From Oscillospiraceae bacterium (lineage in GTDB: Bacteria > Bacillota > Clostridia > Oscillospirales > Acutalibacteraceae): a stretch of 64,000 nt of DNA. How positions within the stretch are numbered: the stretch's first letter is position 1; each line of letters opens with the position of its first letter. The notes beneath the pieces are model-generated. The model was not told where the DNA came from. It did no database searches and was given only the letters and a program-made list of their open reading frames with translations. Where the stretch lies: positions 186,001 through 250,000 of the forward strand of contig CACXOM010000002.1 in the NCBI GenBank assembly GCA_902769255.1, read 5' to 3'. A program made the position numbers and the translations under genes. Positions 45,519 to 54,566 of the stretch are shown here, piece after piece.

Positions 45519-45609
45519 ATTTGTACTATTTAATTATAATTTTTTGAGTTTGTATTCTAAAATAGCCCAACTATCTTTTTTAAGTTCAATTGCTATCTCT
45601 TTCTAATTC

Positions 45610-48015
45610 TTATGATTCAAAATGCATATCAATATAATAATAGAAATCATAATCATATTCTGATTCAGGGTAAACTACTGTGTACCACATTTTTCTAGTT
45701 CCACCATAATATATGTCGGTTAAATTATCTGTTTTTGCAAAAGTCTTTGTTCCTATTTTTTCAACGCTTTTAGGAATATGTATACTTCTAATTGTTTTGC
45801 AACCATAAAAAACATACTTACCAATAGTTTTAACTTTTTTGCCAATCTTAATGCTTTTTAAGTTTGAGCAATTATAAAATGCATAATCACCAATTGTTTT
45901 AACTTTTTTACTAAGCTTTATACTTTTTAGTTTTAAACAATTATAAAATGCATAATCACTAATAACTTTTACACTATTTGGCATTGAATAAGATGTACTT
46001 TTATTGCTTGCTGGATAACAAATCATTTTCGTTTTTGATTTATTAAACAATACACCTTTACTTGATGAATATTTTTTATTTTTCCTCGAAACATTTATAC
46101 TTGTTAATGATGTGCACCTAGAAAATGCACAATCACCAATTGTTTTAACTTTTTTACTAAGCTTTAAACTTTTTAGTTTTGAACAATTATAAAATGCATA
46201 ACTGCCAATGCTTTTTACGCTGTTTGGGATTGTTATGCTCTTTAATGATGAACAATTATAGAATGCACAATCACCAATTGTTTTAACTTTTTTACTAAGC
46301 TTTAAACTTTTTAGTTTTGAACAATTTTCAAATGCTTGCTTACCAATACTTGTTACACTGTCTGGCATTGTTAAAGTTGTTAATGATGTGCAATTATAAA
46401 ATGCATAACTATCAATAGTTTTAACTTTTTTACCTATTTTTACACTTTTTAAATCATCGCACCCCCAAAATGCACTGCTACCAATACTTGTTACGCTGTT
46501 TGGTATTGTTATGCTTTTTAATGATGTGCAATCTTCAAATACACCACTACCAATACTTGCTACACTGTCTGGGATTATGACTTTCTCAAAACCTCTACAA
46601 ACAACCATTTCAGATGTAATTGTTTTTGAGCCATCTGCTATTATTAATTTATCAATATGGCAACAATAAAATGCATACTTACCAATACTTATACTTATTA
46701 CACTGTCGGGTATTGTCATGCTTTTTATGGAGCAGTAACTGAAAGCAAAATCACCAATACTTTTCACACTTTTAGGTATTGTCATGCTTTTTAATGATGT
46801 GCAATTATAAAATGCATAACCACCAATAGTTTTAATTTTTTTACCAAGCTTTAAACTTTTTAGTTTTGAACAATTTTCAAATGCTTGCATACCAATACTT
46901 GTTACACTATCCCCGATTGTTATACTTGTTAATGATGTGCAACCATAAAATGCATAATCACCAATAGTTTTTACTTTTTTGCCAAGCTTTACGCTTGTTA
47001 ATGATGTGCAATTATAAAATTCAGAATTACCAATACTTGTTACGCTGTTTGGTATTGTTATGCTTTTTAATGATGTGCAATTATAAAATGCACTGCTACC
47101 AATACTTGTTACGCTGTTTGGTATTGTTATGCTTTTTAATGATGTGCAATTTTTAAATCTATCATAACCAATAATTGTTACGCTGTCTGGTATTGTAACT
47201 TTTTCCAAAGTCGATTTACACACAACCATTGTAGATGTTATTGTTTTAGAACCGTCTGCGATAATCAATTCTTTAATGTTACAACCAGAAAATGCCCAAT
47301 TACCAATACTTGTTACGCTATCTGGTATTGTTATGCTTTTTAATGATGAGCATCTCCAAAATACACTTTTACCAATACTTATTAAACCTTTTGGTATTGA
47401 TACGCTTGTTAATGATGTGCAACCAGAAAATGCCCCATCACCAATGACTATTACACTATCAGGTATTGAATAAGTTTTTGCAGTTTTAGCTGCTGGATAA
47501 CAAATTAGTTGTGTTTTTTCTTTATTAAACAACACACCATTATCAGAAATATATTCGCTATTATCCTCTGATACATTTATGCTCTCTAATGATGTGCAAT
47601 CTTCAAATGCATACTTACCAATACTTGTTACGCTATCAGGTATTGTTACGCTTGTTAATGATGTGCAATTATAAAATGCATCATGACCAATACTTCTTAA
47701 ACCTTTTGGTATTGATACGCTTGTTAATGATGTGCAACCATAAAATGCATATTCACCAATACTTGTTACACCGTTTTTAATTTCAACTGATTTAATGCTT
47801 GAATCGTTGTAAAATGGCGAGTCATCATAAGAAGGATAATAATTTTCCATTTTGCCAGAACCGCTTATTGTAAGTTTGCCAGTTTCGTCATCAAAAGTAT
47901 AGGTGACAGTATTACCGCACCAACCAGAAGATAATGCACTGACATTCACTACCGCCATAGGTAAAATGGTAAACACCATTACTAAACTTAAAATTGTTGC
48001 TAATACTTTTTTCAT
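45610..48015 (-). CDS. BspA-like leucine-rich-repeat (LRR_5) secreted protein
   Basis: An 801-residue precursor with a Sec signal peptide (MKKVLATILSLVMVFTILPM then AVVNVSA, cleavage probably near residue 28). A short beta domain 'VTYTFDDETGKLTISGSGKM' is followed by more than twenty repeats of about 23 residues of the form 'SVTSIGxxAFxNCTSLKSIT'. Such BspA/TpLRR proteins bind host or surface ligands in gut and oral bacteria. Two repeats contain a cassette with 'LFNKxKTxxICYPA'. No LPXTG, dockerin or SLH module is present at the C-terminus, so it is either released or held by an unknown mechanism. Ribosome binding site GGAGG; 24 bases after the 262-residue gene. Confidence 0.9.
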   Translation of the reverse strand: MKKVLATILSLVMVFTILPMAVVNVSALSSGWCGNTVTYTFDDETGKLTISGSGKMENYYPSYDDSPFYNDSSIKSVEIKNGVTSIGEYAFYGCTSLTSVSIPKGLRSIGHDAFYNCTSLTSVTIPDSVTSIGKYAFEDCTSLESINVSEDNSEYISDNGVLFNKEKTQLICYPAAKTAKTYSIPDSVIVIGDGAFSGCTSLTSVSIPKGLISIGKSVFWRCSSLKSITIPDSVTSIGNWAFSGCNIKELIIADGSKTITSTMVVCKSTLEKVTIPDSVTIIGYDRFKNCTSLKSITIPNSVTSIGSSAFYNCTSLKSITIPNSVTSIGNSEFYNCTSLTSVKLGKKVKTIGDYAFYGCTSLTSITIGDSVTSIGMQAFENCSKLKSLKLGKKIKTIGGYAFYNCTSLKSMTIPKSVKSIGDFAFSYCSIKSMTIPDSVISISIGKYAFYCCHIDKLIIADGSKTITSEMVVCRGFEKVIIPDSVASIGSGVFEDCTSLKSITIPNSVTSIGSSAFWGCDDLKSVKIGKKVKTIDSYAFYNCTSLTTLTMPDSVTSIGKQAFENCSKLKSLKLSKKVKTIGDCAFYNCSSLKSITIPNSVKSIGSYAFYNCSKLKSLKLSKKVKTIGDCAFSRCTSLTSINVSRKNKKYSSSKGVLFNKSKTKMICYPASNKSTSYSMPNSVKVISDYAFYNCLKLKSIKLSKKVKTIGDYAFYNCSNLKSIKIGKKVKTIGKYVFYGCKTIRSIHIPKSVEKIGTKTFAKTDNLTDIYYGGTRKMWYTVVYPESEYDYDFYYYIDMHFES

Positions 48016-48039
48016 TTTTAATATCCTCCATTAATTTAG

Positions 48040-48828
48040 TTAGTTTAGAGCTTCATATGCTTTATTTAAACGGCTTGGTTCGCCCTTAAAATAATACCAT
48101 AATAAATTGTCAAATTCTTTATACGAAATCTTATACCCGTGCTTAACTTTTGCCGAAGCCAAAATTTCATCAATTACTTGCCTATAATTGATATAATCTT
48201 CCTTACCTTTGCGGTTTATAAATTCACTCGTTATCTTGCCGTTTCTGTTATGCCAATACTTTTTGTCTATATACATTTTTGCATAATACGGTAAAACTTT
48301 GCTTACAACATTGTCATAAATACAATAATTATCCTTATTCAACGCAAATTTAGAAGTATAAGCACAAAACTTAGTCGCAAAAGAAAAATTATATTTACTG
48401 CATAAATAATTATTATTCTCTTTGTGATACTCATTTACCGCATTGGCAATTTTGTGTATTATTTCCACATCACCATTTTTTAATGATTTTTCAAGTTCTC
48501 CGCTTTCAATCAACTTTTGAATTTTCATGGCGGTAATTTCTCTACCATTACTCGCTCCTTTATACTTTTGTCCTTCTGAAGATAAGTGAGTTGAATTCTG
48601 TTTATCAATAAGTTTTACAACTTTTTTAATATCTTCAGATTTTGTCGGAATGCCCTCTTTTAAAATCTTTTCATAGTTTTCATCTCTATTATCAGATTTT
48701 CGATAATTAGAATCATTACTAATTAATAAATCGATAATAGCAAAATTCTTTTGACACAATGTAGGCAAACCATTTTCATCAACTTCAAATGACATAACCT
48801 CTCTAAAATTCAAAACGTCCTTCATCAT
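48040..48828 (-). CDS. Uncharacterised 262-residue protein, possibly OGG-fold-like
   Basis: No family is recognised with certainty. The soluble, Lys/Asn-rich protein has a C-terminal part with 'FSFATKFCAYTSKF' and 'YCIYDNVVSKVLPYY' (about residues 148-182) and 'YKEFDNLLWYYFKGE' (about 236-250). That order recalls proteins labelled as 8-oxoguanine glycosylase (OGG)-fold, sometimes found in accessory regions; the match is by eye only and weak. Start at 48828 (MMKDVLNFRE) has AAGGAG 6 bases upstream; the longer frame runs into a terminator. A promoter-driven structured RNA with terminator precedes it, so expression depends on read-through or an internal signal. The LRR gene follows 24 bases on. 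Confidence 0.65.
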   Translation of the reverse strand: MMKDVLNFREVMSFEVDENGLPTLCQKNFAIIDLLISNDSNYRKSDNRDENYEKILKEGIPTKSEDIKKVVKLIDKQNSTHLSSEGQKYKGASNGREITAMKIQKLIESGELEKSLKNGDVEIIHKIANAVNEYHKENNNYLCSKYNFSFATKFCAYTSKFALNKDNYCIYDNVVSKVLPYYAKMYIDKKYWHNRNGKITSEFINRKGKEDYINYRQVIDEILASAKVKHGYKISYKEFDNLLWYYFKGEPSRLNKAYEALN

Positions 48829-48852
48829 ACATTTCTCCTTAAAATAAAATAA

Positions 48853-49020
48853 TAAAAAAAGCGTACAGCCGAGACTGTACGCAAAAAACGCTAGCCCAAC
48901 TGTCGCCAAACATTTCACATATATGAACTAAATCAGTATGTAAAAATGAGCATGCATTTTTATCAAAAGATAAAAAACACACTGATTTAAGTTCAAAATT
49001 AAGTTGTGAAATATTTGGCA
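48853..49020 (-). ncRNA. Rod-shaped RNA with terminator upstream of the 262-residue protein gene
   Basis: Starting at the predicted +1 (about 49019), GCCAAATATTTCACA pairs with TGTGAAATGTTTGGC (48905-48919) over 15 positions. TGAACTTAAATCAGT pairs with ACTGATTTAGTTCA (48924-48937) with one bulge. A 43-base apical region contains two mutually exclusive small hairpins. A terminator follows: GCGTACAG/CTGTACGC (48861-48882) and a T-run. The single non-Watson-Crick position in the outer helix is a G-U pair in the minus-strand RNA but a C-A mismatch in the plus-strand RNA, which favours the minus strand. It could be a free small RNA or an attenuating leader. Confidence 0.6.
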
Positions 49021-49025
49021 CTTTC

Positions 49026-49054
49026 ATTTTATCATTTATATACATTAATGTCAA
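49026..49054 (-). promoter_or_regulatory. Promoter of the rod-shaped RNA
   Basis: Minus-strand -35 TTGACA (49049-49054), 17-base spacer, -10 TAAAAT (49026-49031); the start point falls on the first base of the outer helix. Confidence 0.82.
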
Positions 49055-49069
49055 GTAATAAATGCTAAT

Positions 49070-49103
49070 AAAAAACGCTTGAAGAAATTCTTCAAGCGTT
49101 TTT
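49070..49103 (-). terminator. Terminator after lysA
   Basis: Stem ACGCTTGAAGA/TCTTCAAGCGT (49075-49099), 3-base loop, T-run on the minus strand; stem identical to that after metK. Confidence 0.9.
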
Positions 49104-49104
49104 C

Positions 49105-50397
49105 TTATATATCGTTTCTGACTAAATCCTCAAAAGTCTCTCGTTTAATTATAACTCTTGATTTTTTGTCTTTCACCATAACCATAGCAGGTCTTGGAAT
49201 TCTGTTATAATTAGAAGCCATTGAATAGTTATAAGCACCTGTTGAAAGTACCGCTACAATATCGCCCTTTTCAGGTTTTGGCATTACAACATTCTCTTGA
49301 ATTAAATCACCGCTTTCACAGCATTTACCCGCAACAGTTGCTTTATAATCAGCAGGCTCATTAAGTTTATTAGCAATCAACACTTCATAGTCGGATTCGT
49401 ACAAAGCATATCTTGGGTTATCGCCCATACCGCCGTCAATTGCAACATAATTTCTAATATGTTTAATTTCTTTAATGCTACCGCATTTATAAAGGGTAAT
49501 ACCGGCAGCGCCGACAACCGAACGACCCGGCTCAATCAAAATCATTGGCACTTTTAAAGCGTTTTCTTTGCAATAATCATTAATAATTGTTGCAACTTCT
49601 TTCATATAAGTGTCATAGCCGATATGTTCATCAGTCTCAAGATATTTAATAGCAAAACCGCCACCGAGATTTAACTGGTCAAGTTCAATTGAAAATTCAT
49701 CTTTAATCCTTTTATAGAATTTCATCATTACTCTTGCGGCTTCCATAAACGGCTGGTCGTCAAAAATTTGCGAGCCGATATGACAATGAAGTCCTACAAG
49801 TTGAAGATTTTCTTTATCAAGTGTTGCTTTTACAGCGCTGTAAGCCTCGCCGTTTTCAAGCGCAAAGCCAAATTTGCTATCGATTTGACCTGTTCTGATA
49901 AAGTCGTGAGTGTGAGCGTCAATACCCGGTTTAATTCTGAACATAACCTTAACTTTTTTGCCTTTTTGCTTAGCAATTTCCTCAATTGCATCTAACTCAT
50001 AGTAGTTATCAACAATAATAACGCCAATATTGTTATCAATAGCATAAATTAACTCATCTTCTGTTTTGTTATTTCCGTGGAAATATATCTTATTTGCAGG
50101 AAAACCTGCGGTTAAAGCAGTATAAATCTCACCTGCCGAAACACAGTCAAGGCCAATTCCCTCATCATTTGCAATTCTGCAAAGTTCAAGGCAGTTAAGC
50201 GCCTTGCTGGCATATAAAACCATACCTTTTTCATAGTTTTCATCAAGTGATTTTTTGAAATTTCTTATATTATTTCTAACAGTATCTTCATCTAAAACAT
50301 AAAGCGGTGTGCCGTATTCTTTAACAAGATTATCAACCCTTACACCGCCTATAGTCAACATACCGTTGTCGTTGCCTAAACAATCGCTTGTGTACAT
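49105..50397 (-). CDS. lysA: Diaminopimelate decarboxylase
   Basis: Final step of lysine synthesis. The 430-residue PLP enzyme of the fold-III class has the cofactor lysine in 'VLYASKALNCLELCRIA' (about residues 62-78), 'VGLHCHIGSQIF', 'LNLGGGFAIKY' and the active-site 'CCESGDLIQENV'. Start at 50397 (MYTSDCLGND) is preferred, right after the engB stop with GAGGTTG as ribosome binding site; five more codons are open upstream. Last gene of the alaS transcript. Confidence 0.95.
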   Translation of the reverse strand: MYTSDCLGNDNGMLTIGGVRVDNLVKEYGTPLYVLDEDTVRNNIRNFKKSLDENYEKGMVLYASKALNCLELCRIANDEGIGLDCVSAGEIYTALTAGFPANKIYFHGNNKTEDELIYAIDNNIGVIIVDNYYELDAIEEIAKQKGKKVKVMFRIKPGIDAHTHDFIRTGQIDSKFGFALENGEAYSAVKATLDKENLQLVGLHCHIGSQIFDDQPFMEAARVMMKFYKRIKDEFSIELDQLNLGGGFAIKYLETDEHIGYDTYMKEVATIINDYCKENALKVPMILIEPGRSVVGAAGITLYKCGSIKEIKHIRNYVAIDGGMGDNPRYALYESDYEVLIANKLNEPADYKATVAGKCCESGDLIQENVVMPKPEKGDIVAVLSTGAYNYSMASNYNRIPRPAMVMVKDKKSRVIIKRETFEDLVRNDI

Positions 50398-50398
50398 T

Positions 50399-50989
50399 TT
50401 AATCAACCTCAACTTTCGATGTAATATATTCCTTTAATTCCTCAATTCCATCGCCGTTAAGTGATGACACGGGAAAAATTACAGGAAAATTATCTAAAAA
50501 TGATAATTTCTCTTTCAGTTCTTTCATTCTTTTTTCTGTTTGTGATTTATTAAGTTTATCGGCTTTAGTGAGCGCTAAAACAAATTCAAATCCCATTTGT
50601 TCAAGATAATCAATCATATCAAGGTCAAGTTCGCTCGGTGTATGGCGCATATCAATAAGTTGAACAACAAGCGCAATATTTCTGTTTGTTGTGAAATATG
50701 CGTCCATCAAATCAGCCCATCTGCGTTTTTCGCCTGCCGATACTTTGGCATAGCCGTAGCCCGGCAAGTCAACCAAATAACAGTCTTCAATATTATAAAA
50801 ATTTATTGTTGCTGTTTTACCGGGTTGCGAACTTACTTTTGCTAATTTTTTTCGATTTAAAATCTTGTTTATTAGAGAACTTTTTCCGACATTTGACCTG
50901 CCTGAAAAAGCAATCTCTTTTTTTACACTCGAATTTAACTGTTTCGGCGTGCCGTAAGCCGCCTCAAAAAATGCTTTTTCAAAATGCAT
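50399..50989 (-). CDS. engB: GTP-binding protein EngB/YsxC, ribosome assembly
   Basis: A 196-residue GTPase for late assembly of the large ribosomal subunit. G1 'AFSGRSNVGKSSLINKIL' (about residues 28-45), G3 'VDLPGYGYAKVS', G4 'ALTKADKLNKS' and G5 'VSSLNGDG' are all present. The reading frame is closed upstream and follows the phosphoribosyltransferase gene after 13 bases. Full length for the family. Confidence 0.95.
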   Translation of the reverse strand: MHFEKAFFEAAYGTPKQLNSSVKKEIAFSGRSNVGKSSLINKILNRKKLAKVSSQPGKTATINFYNIEDCYLVDLPGYGYAKVSAGEKRRWADLMDAYFTTNRNIALVVQLIDMRHTPSELDLDMIDYLEQMGFEFVLALTKADKLNKSQTEKRMKELKEKLSFLDNFPVIFPVSSLNGDGIEELKEYITSKVEVD

Positions 50990-51002
50990 AAAATTTATCC
51001 TT

Positions 51003-51539
51003 TTACTCTGTAATTAAAGGCAACGGCTCCAAGAAAATTATATCATCTCTTTCGCTCGCTTTGCCCTCAGCCAATACTGCAGCCGAAGCAACAACATTTG
51101 CGCCTGCTTTTTCAGCAAGTTTTTGAATTGCTTTTAAAGATTCACCTGTTGAAATAACATCGTCAACAATCAAAACTCTCTTGCCATTAAGGGCTTTGAC
51201 ATCATATTCGCCGATGTAAAGTTTTTGAGTTTTATATGTTGTGATTGATTTAACTTCAACCGAAAAACTTTCGCCCATATAAAGTTTTGGTCCCTTTCTT
51301 GCTACAATATAAGTTTTACCACTCTGTCTTGACATTTCATGAGCCAACGGAATTGATTTTGCCTCAGGTGTTAAAATTACATCAAATTCCGGTACTTTTT
51401 TCAAAAGTTCTTTAGCCGAAGCCTCTGTAATTTCAGGGTCGCCGAACATAATAAATGCGGCGATTGAAACATTTTCGCTAACAGGAAAAACAGGTAATTC
51501 CCTTTCAAGTCCTGCAATAGTCATTTTATAAGTATTCAT
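51003..51539 (-). CDS. Phosphoribosyltransferase, adenine-PRTase-like
   Basis: A 178-residue type I PRTase with the PRPP loop 'RVLIVDDVISTGESLKA' (about residues 120-136) and an upstream 'DVILTPEAKSIPLAHEMSRQ' that resembles the pyrophosphate loop of adenine/xanthine PRTases. The N-terminus differs from classical Apt, so substrate is left open between purine salvage and a regulatory PRTase. Lies between hinT and engB in the alaS operon. Confidence 0.78.
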   Translation of the reverse strand: MNTYKMTIAGLERELPVFPVSENVSIAAFIMFGDPEITEASAKELLKKVPEFDVILTPEAKSIPLAHEMSRQSGKTYIVARKGPKLYMGESFSVEVKSITTYKTQKLYIGEYDVKALNGKRVLIVDDVISTGESLKAIQKLAEKAGANVVASAAVLAEGKASERDDIIFLEPLPLITE

Positions 51540-51552
51540 AATTTTTCTCTCC

Positions 51553-51891
51553 TTAACACATTTTTTCGCTTAACTGTTTGCCCGATAACAAATGAAAATG
51601 TAAATGATGAACCGACTGACAGCCGTATTCACCCGAATTTGTAACAATTCTAAAACCATTTTCAAGGTTATTTTCTTTTGCAATTTTTGCTGCTGCAACA
51701 AACACTTTTGAAACAATTTCGCTGTTATTTTCATCAATATCAGCGGCAGATTTTATATGCTTTTTCGGAATTATAAGCACGTGAAATGGCGCTTGCGGAT
51801 TAATATCTTCAAAAGCATAAACATCTTCATCTTCATAAACCTTTTTTGAAGGAATTTCGCCGTTAATTATTTTACAAAATAAGCAATCCAT
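51553..51891 (-). CDS. HIT-family nucleotide phosphoramidase (HinT-like)
   Basis: A 112-residue histidine-triad protein. The triad HLHFHLL is near residues 96-102 and the N-terminal 'CLFCKIINGEIPSKKVYEDE' with CxxC is typical of bacterial HinT. Hydrolyses adenosine phosphoramidates and aminoacyl-adenylates; the position 5 bases after alaS fits the known activity on aminoacyl-AMP made by tRNA synthetases. Confidence 0.93.
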   Translation of the reverse strand: MDCLFCKIINGEIPSKKVYEDEDVYAFEDINPQAPFHVLIIPKKHIKSAADIDENNSEIVSKVFVAAAKIAKENNLENGFRIVTNSGEYGCQSVHHLHFHLLSGKQLSEKMC

Positions 51892-51896
51892 AAAAA

Positions 51897-54533
51897 CTAC
51901 TCCTTTATCATTTTTTCAATAATATTGTCAACAATCATTAAAGCTTCATCAACTTTGGTAATATCTTTACCGCCTGCCATTGCGCTGTCAGGACGGCCGC
52001 CGCCTTTACCGCCTGCAACAGTTGCAACTTCTCTTACAAGGTTGCCTGCGTGAGCGCCTTTTTTAACCGCATCTTTACCGCAACAAGCGCAGAATGTTAC
52101 TGTTTTCTTTTCTTCATTAATTCCTGCAACAACTGCAACAATATCGGCAGATAAATCTTTAAACTTATCGCACATTTTTCTCAAAGAGTCAGTATCAGCA
52201 GTAGTTGTAGCAACTGTAATTACCTTAACACCTTTAATGTCTTTAGCGTTAGACAACATATTTTTAGCGTTATCAGCCGCAATTTTTTGTTTCATTTCAT
52301 CAAGTTTTCGCTCGGCTGTTTTAAGGTCGTTTACCGCTTGAGTAACCTTTTCGGCATATTCGTTAGGATTACCTGCTTTAACAGCCTCGCCGATTTTCGA
52401 AAGAATAAACTCGTTAGCGTAAATGTAGTCTAACACGCCCTCGCCTGTAACAGCCTCTATTCTACGAACACCCGAAGCGATTGAACTTTCTGATAAAATA
52501 TGGAAAAGTCCGATTTCAGATGTGTTGCTAACGTGAGTACCACCGCAAAATTCAACCGAATTACCTGCGGTTACTACTCTTACCGTATCGCCGTATTTTT
52601 CACCGAAAAGTGCCATTGCACCACGTTTTTTAGCCTCTTCAATAGGCAAAACTTCGGTTTTAACCTCAATTGCACTTAAAATAGCTTCATTTACTTTTCT
52701 TTCAACCTGTTTAAGCTCTTTGTTGCTTAATGCCGAAAAATGAGTAAAGTCAAAACGAAGTCTTGAAGAAGAAACTTCTTGACCGGCCTGCTCAACATGA
52801 GTACCAAGCACCTCTCTTAAAGCGTTTTGCAAAAGGTGAGCCGCTGTGTGATTTCGCATTGTAGAATGTCTTTCAACTTTGTCAACAACAGCGCTAACAG
52901 TTTCATCAATTGAGAATTTACCGCTTTTAACCTCGCCAAAGTGCATATAAACACCGTCAGGATTTTTCTTTGTAGTTTCAACTTCAAAAATATTTTCATC
53001 AAAAGAAATTAAGCCTTTATCACCCTCTTGACCGCCTGAAACTGCATAAAAAGGTGTTTTATCAAGAACAATAATACCTTTATTTCCCTCTGAAATTTCT
53101 GAAACCTGCTCGTTTTCAAACACAATCGATTTGATTTTTGCGGTTTCTTCGAGTTTTTCATAGCCTACAAATTCTGTTGAATCAACATTATCGAATTTTA
53201 TATCTTTACTTGCCCAAGATTCGCCGTCAGAAGCTTTTCTTGCATTTCTTGCACGCTCTTTTTGCTCAACCATGAGTTTTTTAAACTCATCTTCATCTAC
53301 CGAAAGACCGCTTTCTTCAAGCACATCTTTGGTAAGGTCAAGCGGAAAACCGAATGTATCGTAAAGTTTAAAAGCGTTTTCGCCCGAAAGTTGTTTACCC
53401 CCAATATTATCAATTAAATCTGAAAGCAATTGCAAACCTTGGTCAATTGTTTTGTTAAAAGATTCTTCCTCATTATTAATAAGTTTTTTAATAAAATCTC
53501 TTTTTTCAAGCACTTCGGGGTATGCATTTTTATTTTCTTCAATAACTGTATCGCATACTTCCGACAAAAATGCTTTTTTTATTCCAAGCAATCTGCCGTG
53601 TCTTGCCGCTCTTCTAAGCAATCGGCGAAGAACATAGCCCCTGCCCTCGTTTGAAGGCATAACGCCGTCAGCAATCATAAATGTTGTTGAACGAATATGG
53701 TCGGTAATAACACGGAGTGAAACATCAGTTTTTTCATCGTCACCATAGTGAATACCTGCGATTTCGCTAACTTTTTTCATAATATTTTGAACAGTATCAA
53801 CTTCAAAAATATTATTTACATCTTGCATAATACAAGCGAGTCGTTCAAGTCCCATACCTGTATCAATATTTGGGTGGTCAAGTGGAGTATAATTGCCGTT
53901 ACCATCATTTTCAAACTGTGTAAATACATTGTTCCAAAATTCAACATATCTGTCACATTCGCAGCCAACTTTACAATCGGGTTTACCGCAACCGTATTTT
54001 TCGCCTCTGTCAAAATAGAGTTCTGAACAAGGGCCGCAAGGACCCGAGCCGTGCTCCCAGAAATTATCTTCTTTACCGAATCTTACAATTCTGTCGGGTG
54101 ATACGCCGACTTCTTTTGTCCAAATATCAAAAGCTTCGTCATCATCTTGATAAATTGAAACCCAAATTCTGTCAACAGGTAATTCTAACACCTTTGTGCA
54201 AAATTCCCAAGCCCAAGAGGTAGCCTCGTGTTTAAAATAGTCGCCAAATGAAAAGTTACCGAGCATTTCAAAATAAGTTCCGTGACGAGCGGTTTTGCCT
54301 ACCTGCTCAATATCAGGCGTACGAATACATTTTTGGCAGGTTGTAACACGCTTTCTCGGAGGTGTAACCTCACCTGTAAAATACTTTTTCATAGGAGCCA
54401 TACCCGAGTTAATCAAAAGCAAACTCTTATCATCTTTCGGTATAAGCGGAAAGCTTTTAAGCCTTAAATGGCCTTTGCTTTCGAAAAAGCTCAAATATTT
54501 TTCTCTTAATTCATTTAATCCTGTCCATTGCAT
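51897..54533 (-). CDS. alaS: Alanyl-tRNA synthetase
   Basis: The 878-residue enzyme has the class II catalytic domain ('LRLKSFPLIPKDDKSLLLIN', 'YFEMLGNFSFGDYFK'), a tRNA-binding middle part, and the editing domain with 'HTAAHLLQNALREVLG' and 'FCGGTHVSNT' for Ser/Gly proofreading. The C-terminal DHHA1 domain is 'GGKGGGRPDSAMAGG'. Extra Cys-rich stretch 'CGKPDCKVGCECDRY' near residue 190 may bind zinc. Transcribed from a T-box leader. Confidence 0.97.
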   Translation of the reverse strand: MQWTGLNELREKYLSFFESKGHLRLKSFPLIPKDDKSLLLINSGMAPMKKYFTGEVTPPRKRVTTCQKCIRTPDIEQVGKTARHGTYFEMLGNFSFGDYFKHEATSWAWEFCTKVLELPVDRIWVSIYQDDDEAFDIWTKEVGVSPDRIVRFGKEDNFWEHGSGPCGPCSELYFDRGEKYGCGKPDCKVGCECDRYVEFWNNVFTQFENDGNGNYTPLDHPNIDTGMGLERLACIMQDVNNIFEVDTVQNIMKKVSEIAGIHYGDDEKTDVSLRVITDHIRSTTFMIADGVMPSNEGRGYVLRRLLRRAARHGRLLGIKKAFLSEVCDTVIEENKNAYPEVLEKRDFIKKLINNEEESFNKTIDQGLQLLSDLIDNIGGKQLSGENAFKLYDTFGFPLDLTKDVLEESGLSVDEDEFKKLMVEQKERARNARKASDGESWASKDIKFDNVDSTEFVGYEKLEETAKIKSIVFENEQVSEISEGNKGIIVLDKTPFYAVSGGQEGDKGLISFDENIFEVETTKKNPDGVYMHFGEVKSGKFSIDETVSAVVDKVERHSTMRNHTAAHLLQNALREVLGTHVEQAGQEVSSSRLRFDFTHFSALSNKELKQVERKVNEAILSAIEVKTEVLPIEEAKKRGAMALFGEKYGDTVRVVTAGNSVEFCGGTHVSNTSEIGLFHILSESSIASGVRRIEAVTGEGVLDYIYANEFILSKIGEAVKAGNPNEYAEKVTQAVNDLKTAERKLDEMKQKIAADNAKNMLSNAKDIKGVKVITVATTTADTDSLRKMCDKFKDLSADIVAVVAGINEEKKTVTFCACCGKDAVKKGAHAGNLVREVATVAGGKGGGRPDSAMAGGKDITKVDEALMIVDNIIEKMIKE

Positions 54534-54566
54534 TTTTAAAAATCTCCTTTAACAAAAATAAAAGCA

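Noticed and set aside
45519..45609. Possible coding remnant between metK and the LRR gene (minus strand: EIAIELKK, then after a one-base frame change DSWAILEYKLKKL)
   Set aside because: Two short stretches in different frames with no start signal; could be a frameshifted gene tail but too short to call.
47276..47780. Plus-strand ORFs of 60-65 codons opposite the LRR gene
   Set aside because: They are shadows of the repeat units on the other strand, without ribosome binding sites.
48839..49054. A 71-codon minus-strand ORF upstream of the 262-residue protein gene
   Set aside because: It runs through the promoter, the rod-shaped RNA and the terminator, has no ribosome binding site, and its composition is explained by the inverted repeats.
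48040..49054. Retron or type III toxin-antitoxin system
   Set aside because: No reverse transcriptase is present, the RNA has no tandem repeats, and the protein does not look like a ToxN-type RNase; only the gene layout is similar.
45610..49103. Transposon or prophage carrying the accessory block
   Set aside because: No transposase, integrase, phage gene or target-site duplication is visible; only the identical terminator stems frame it.
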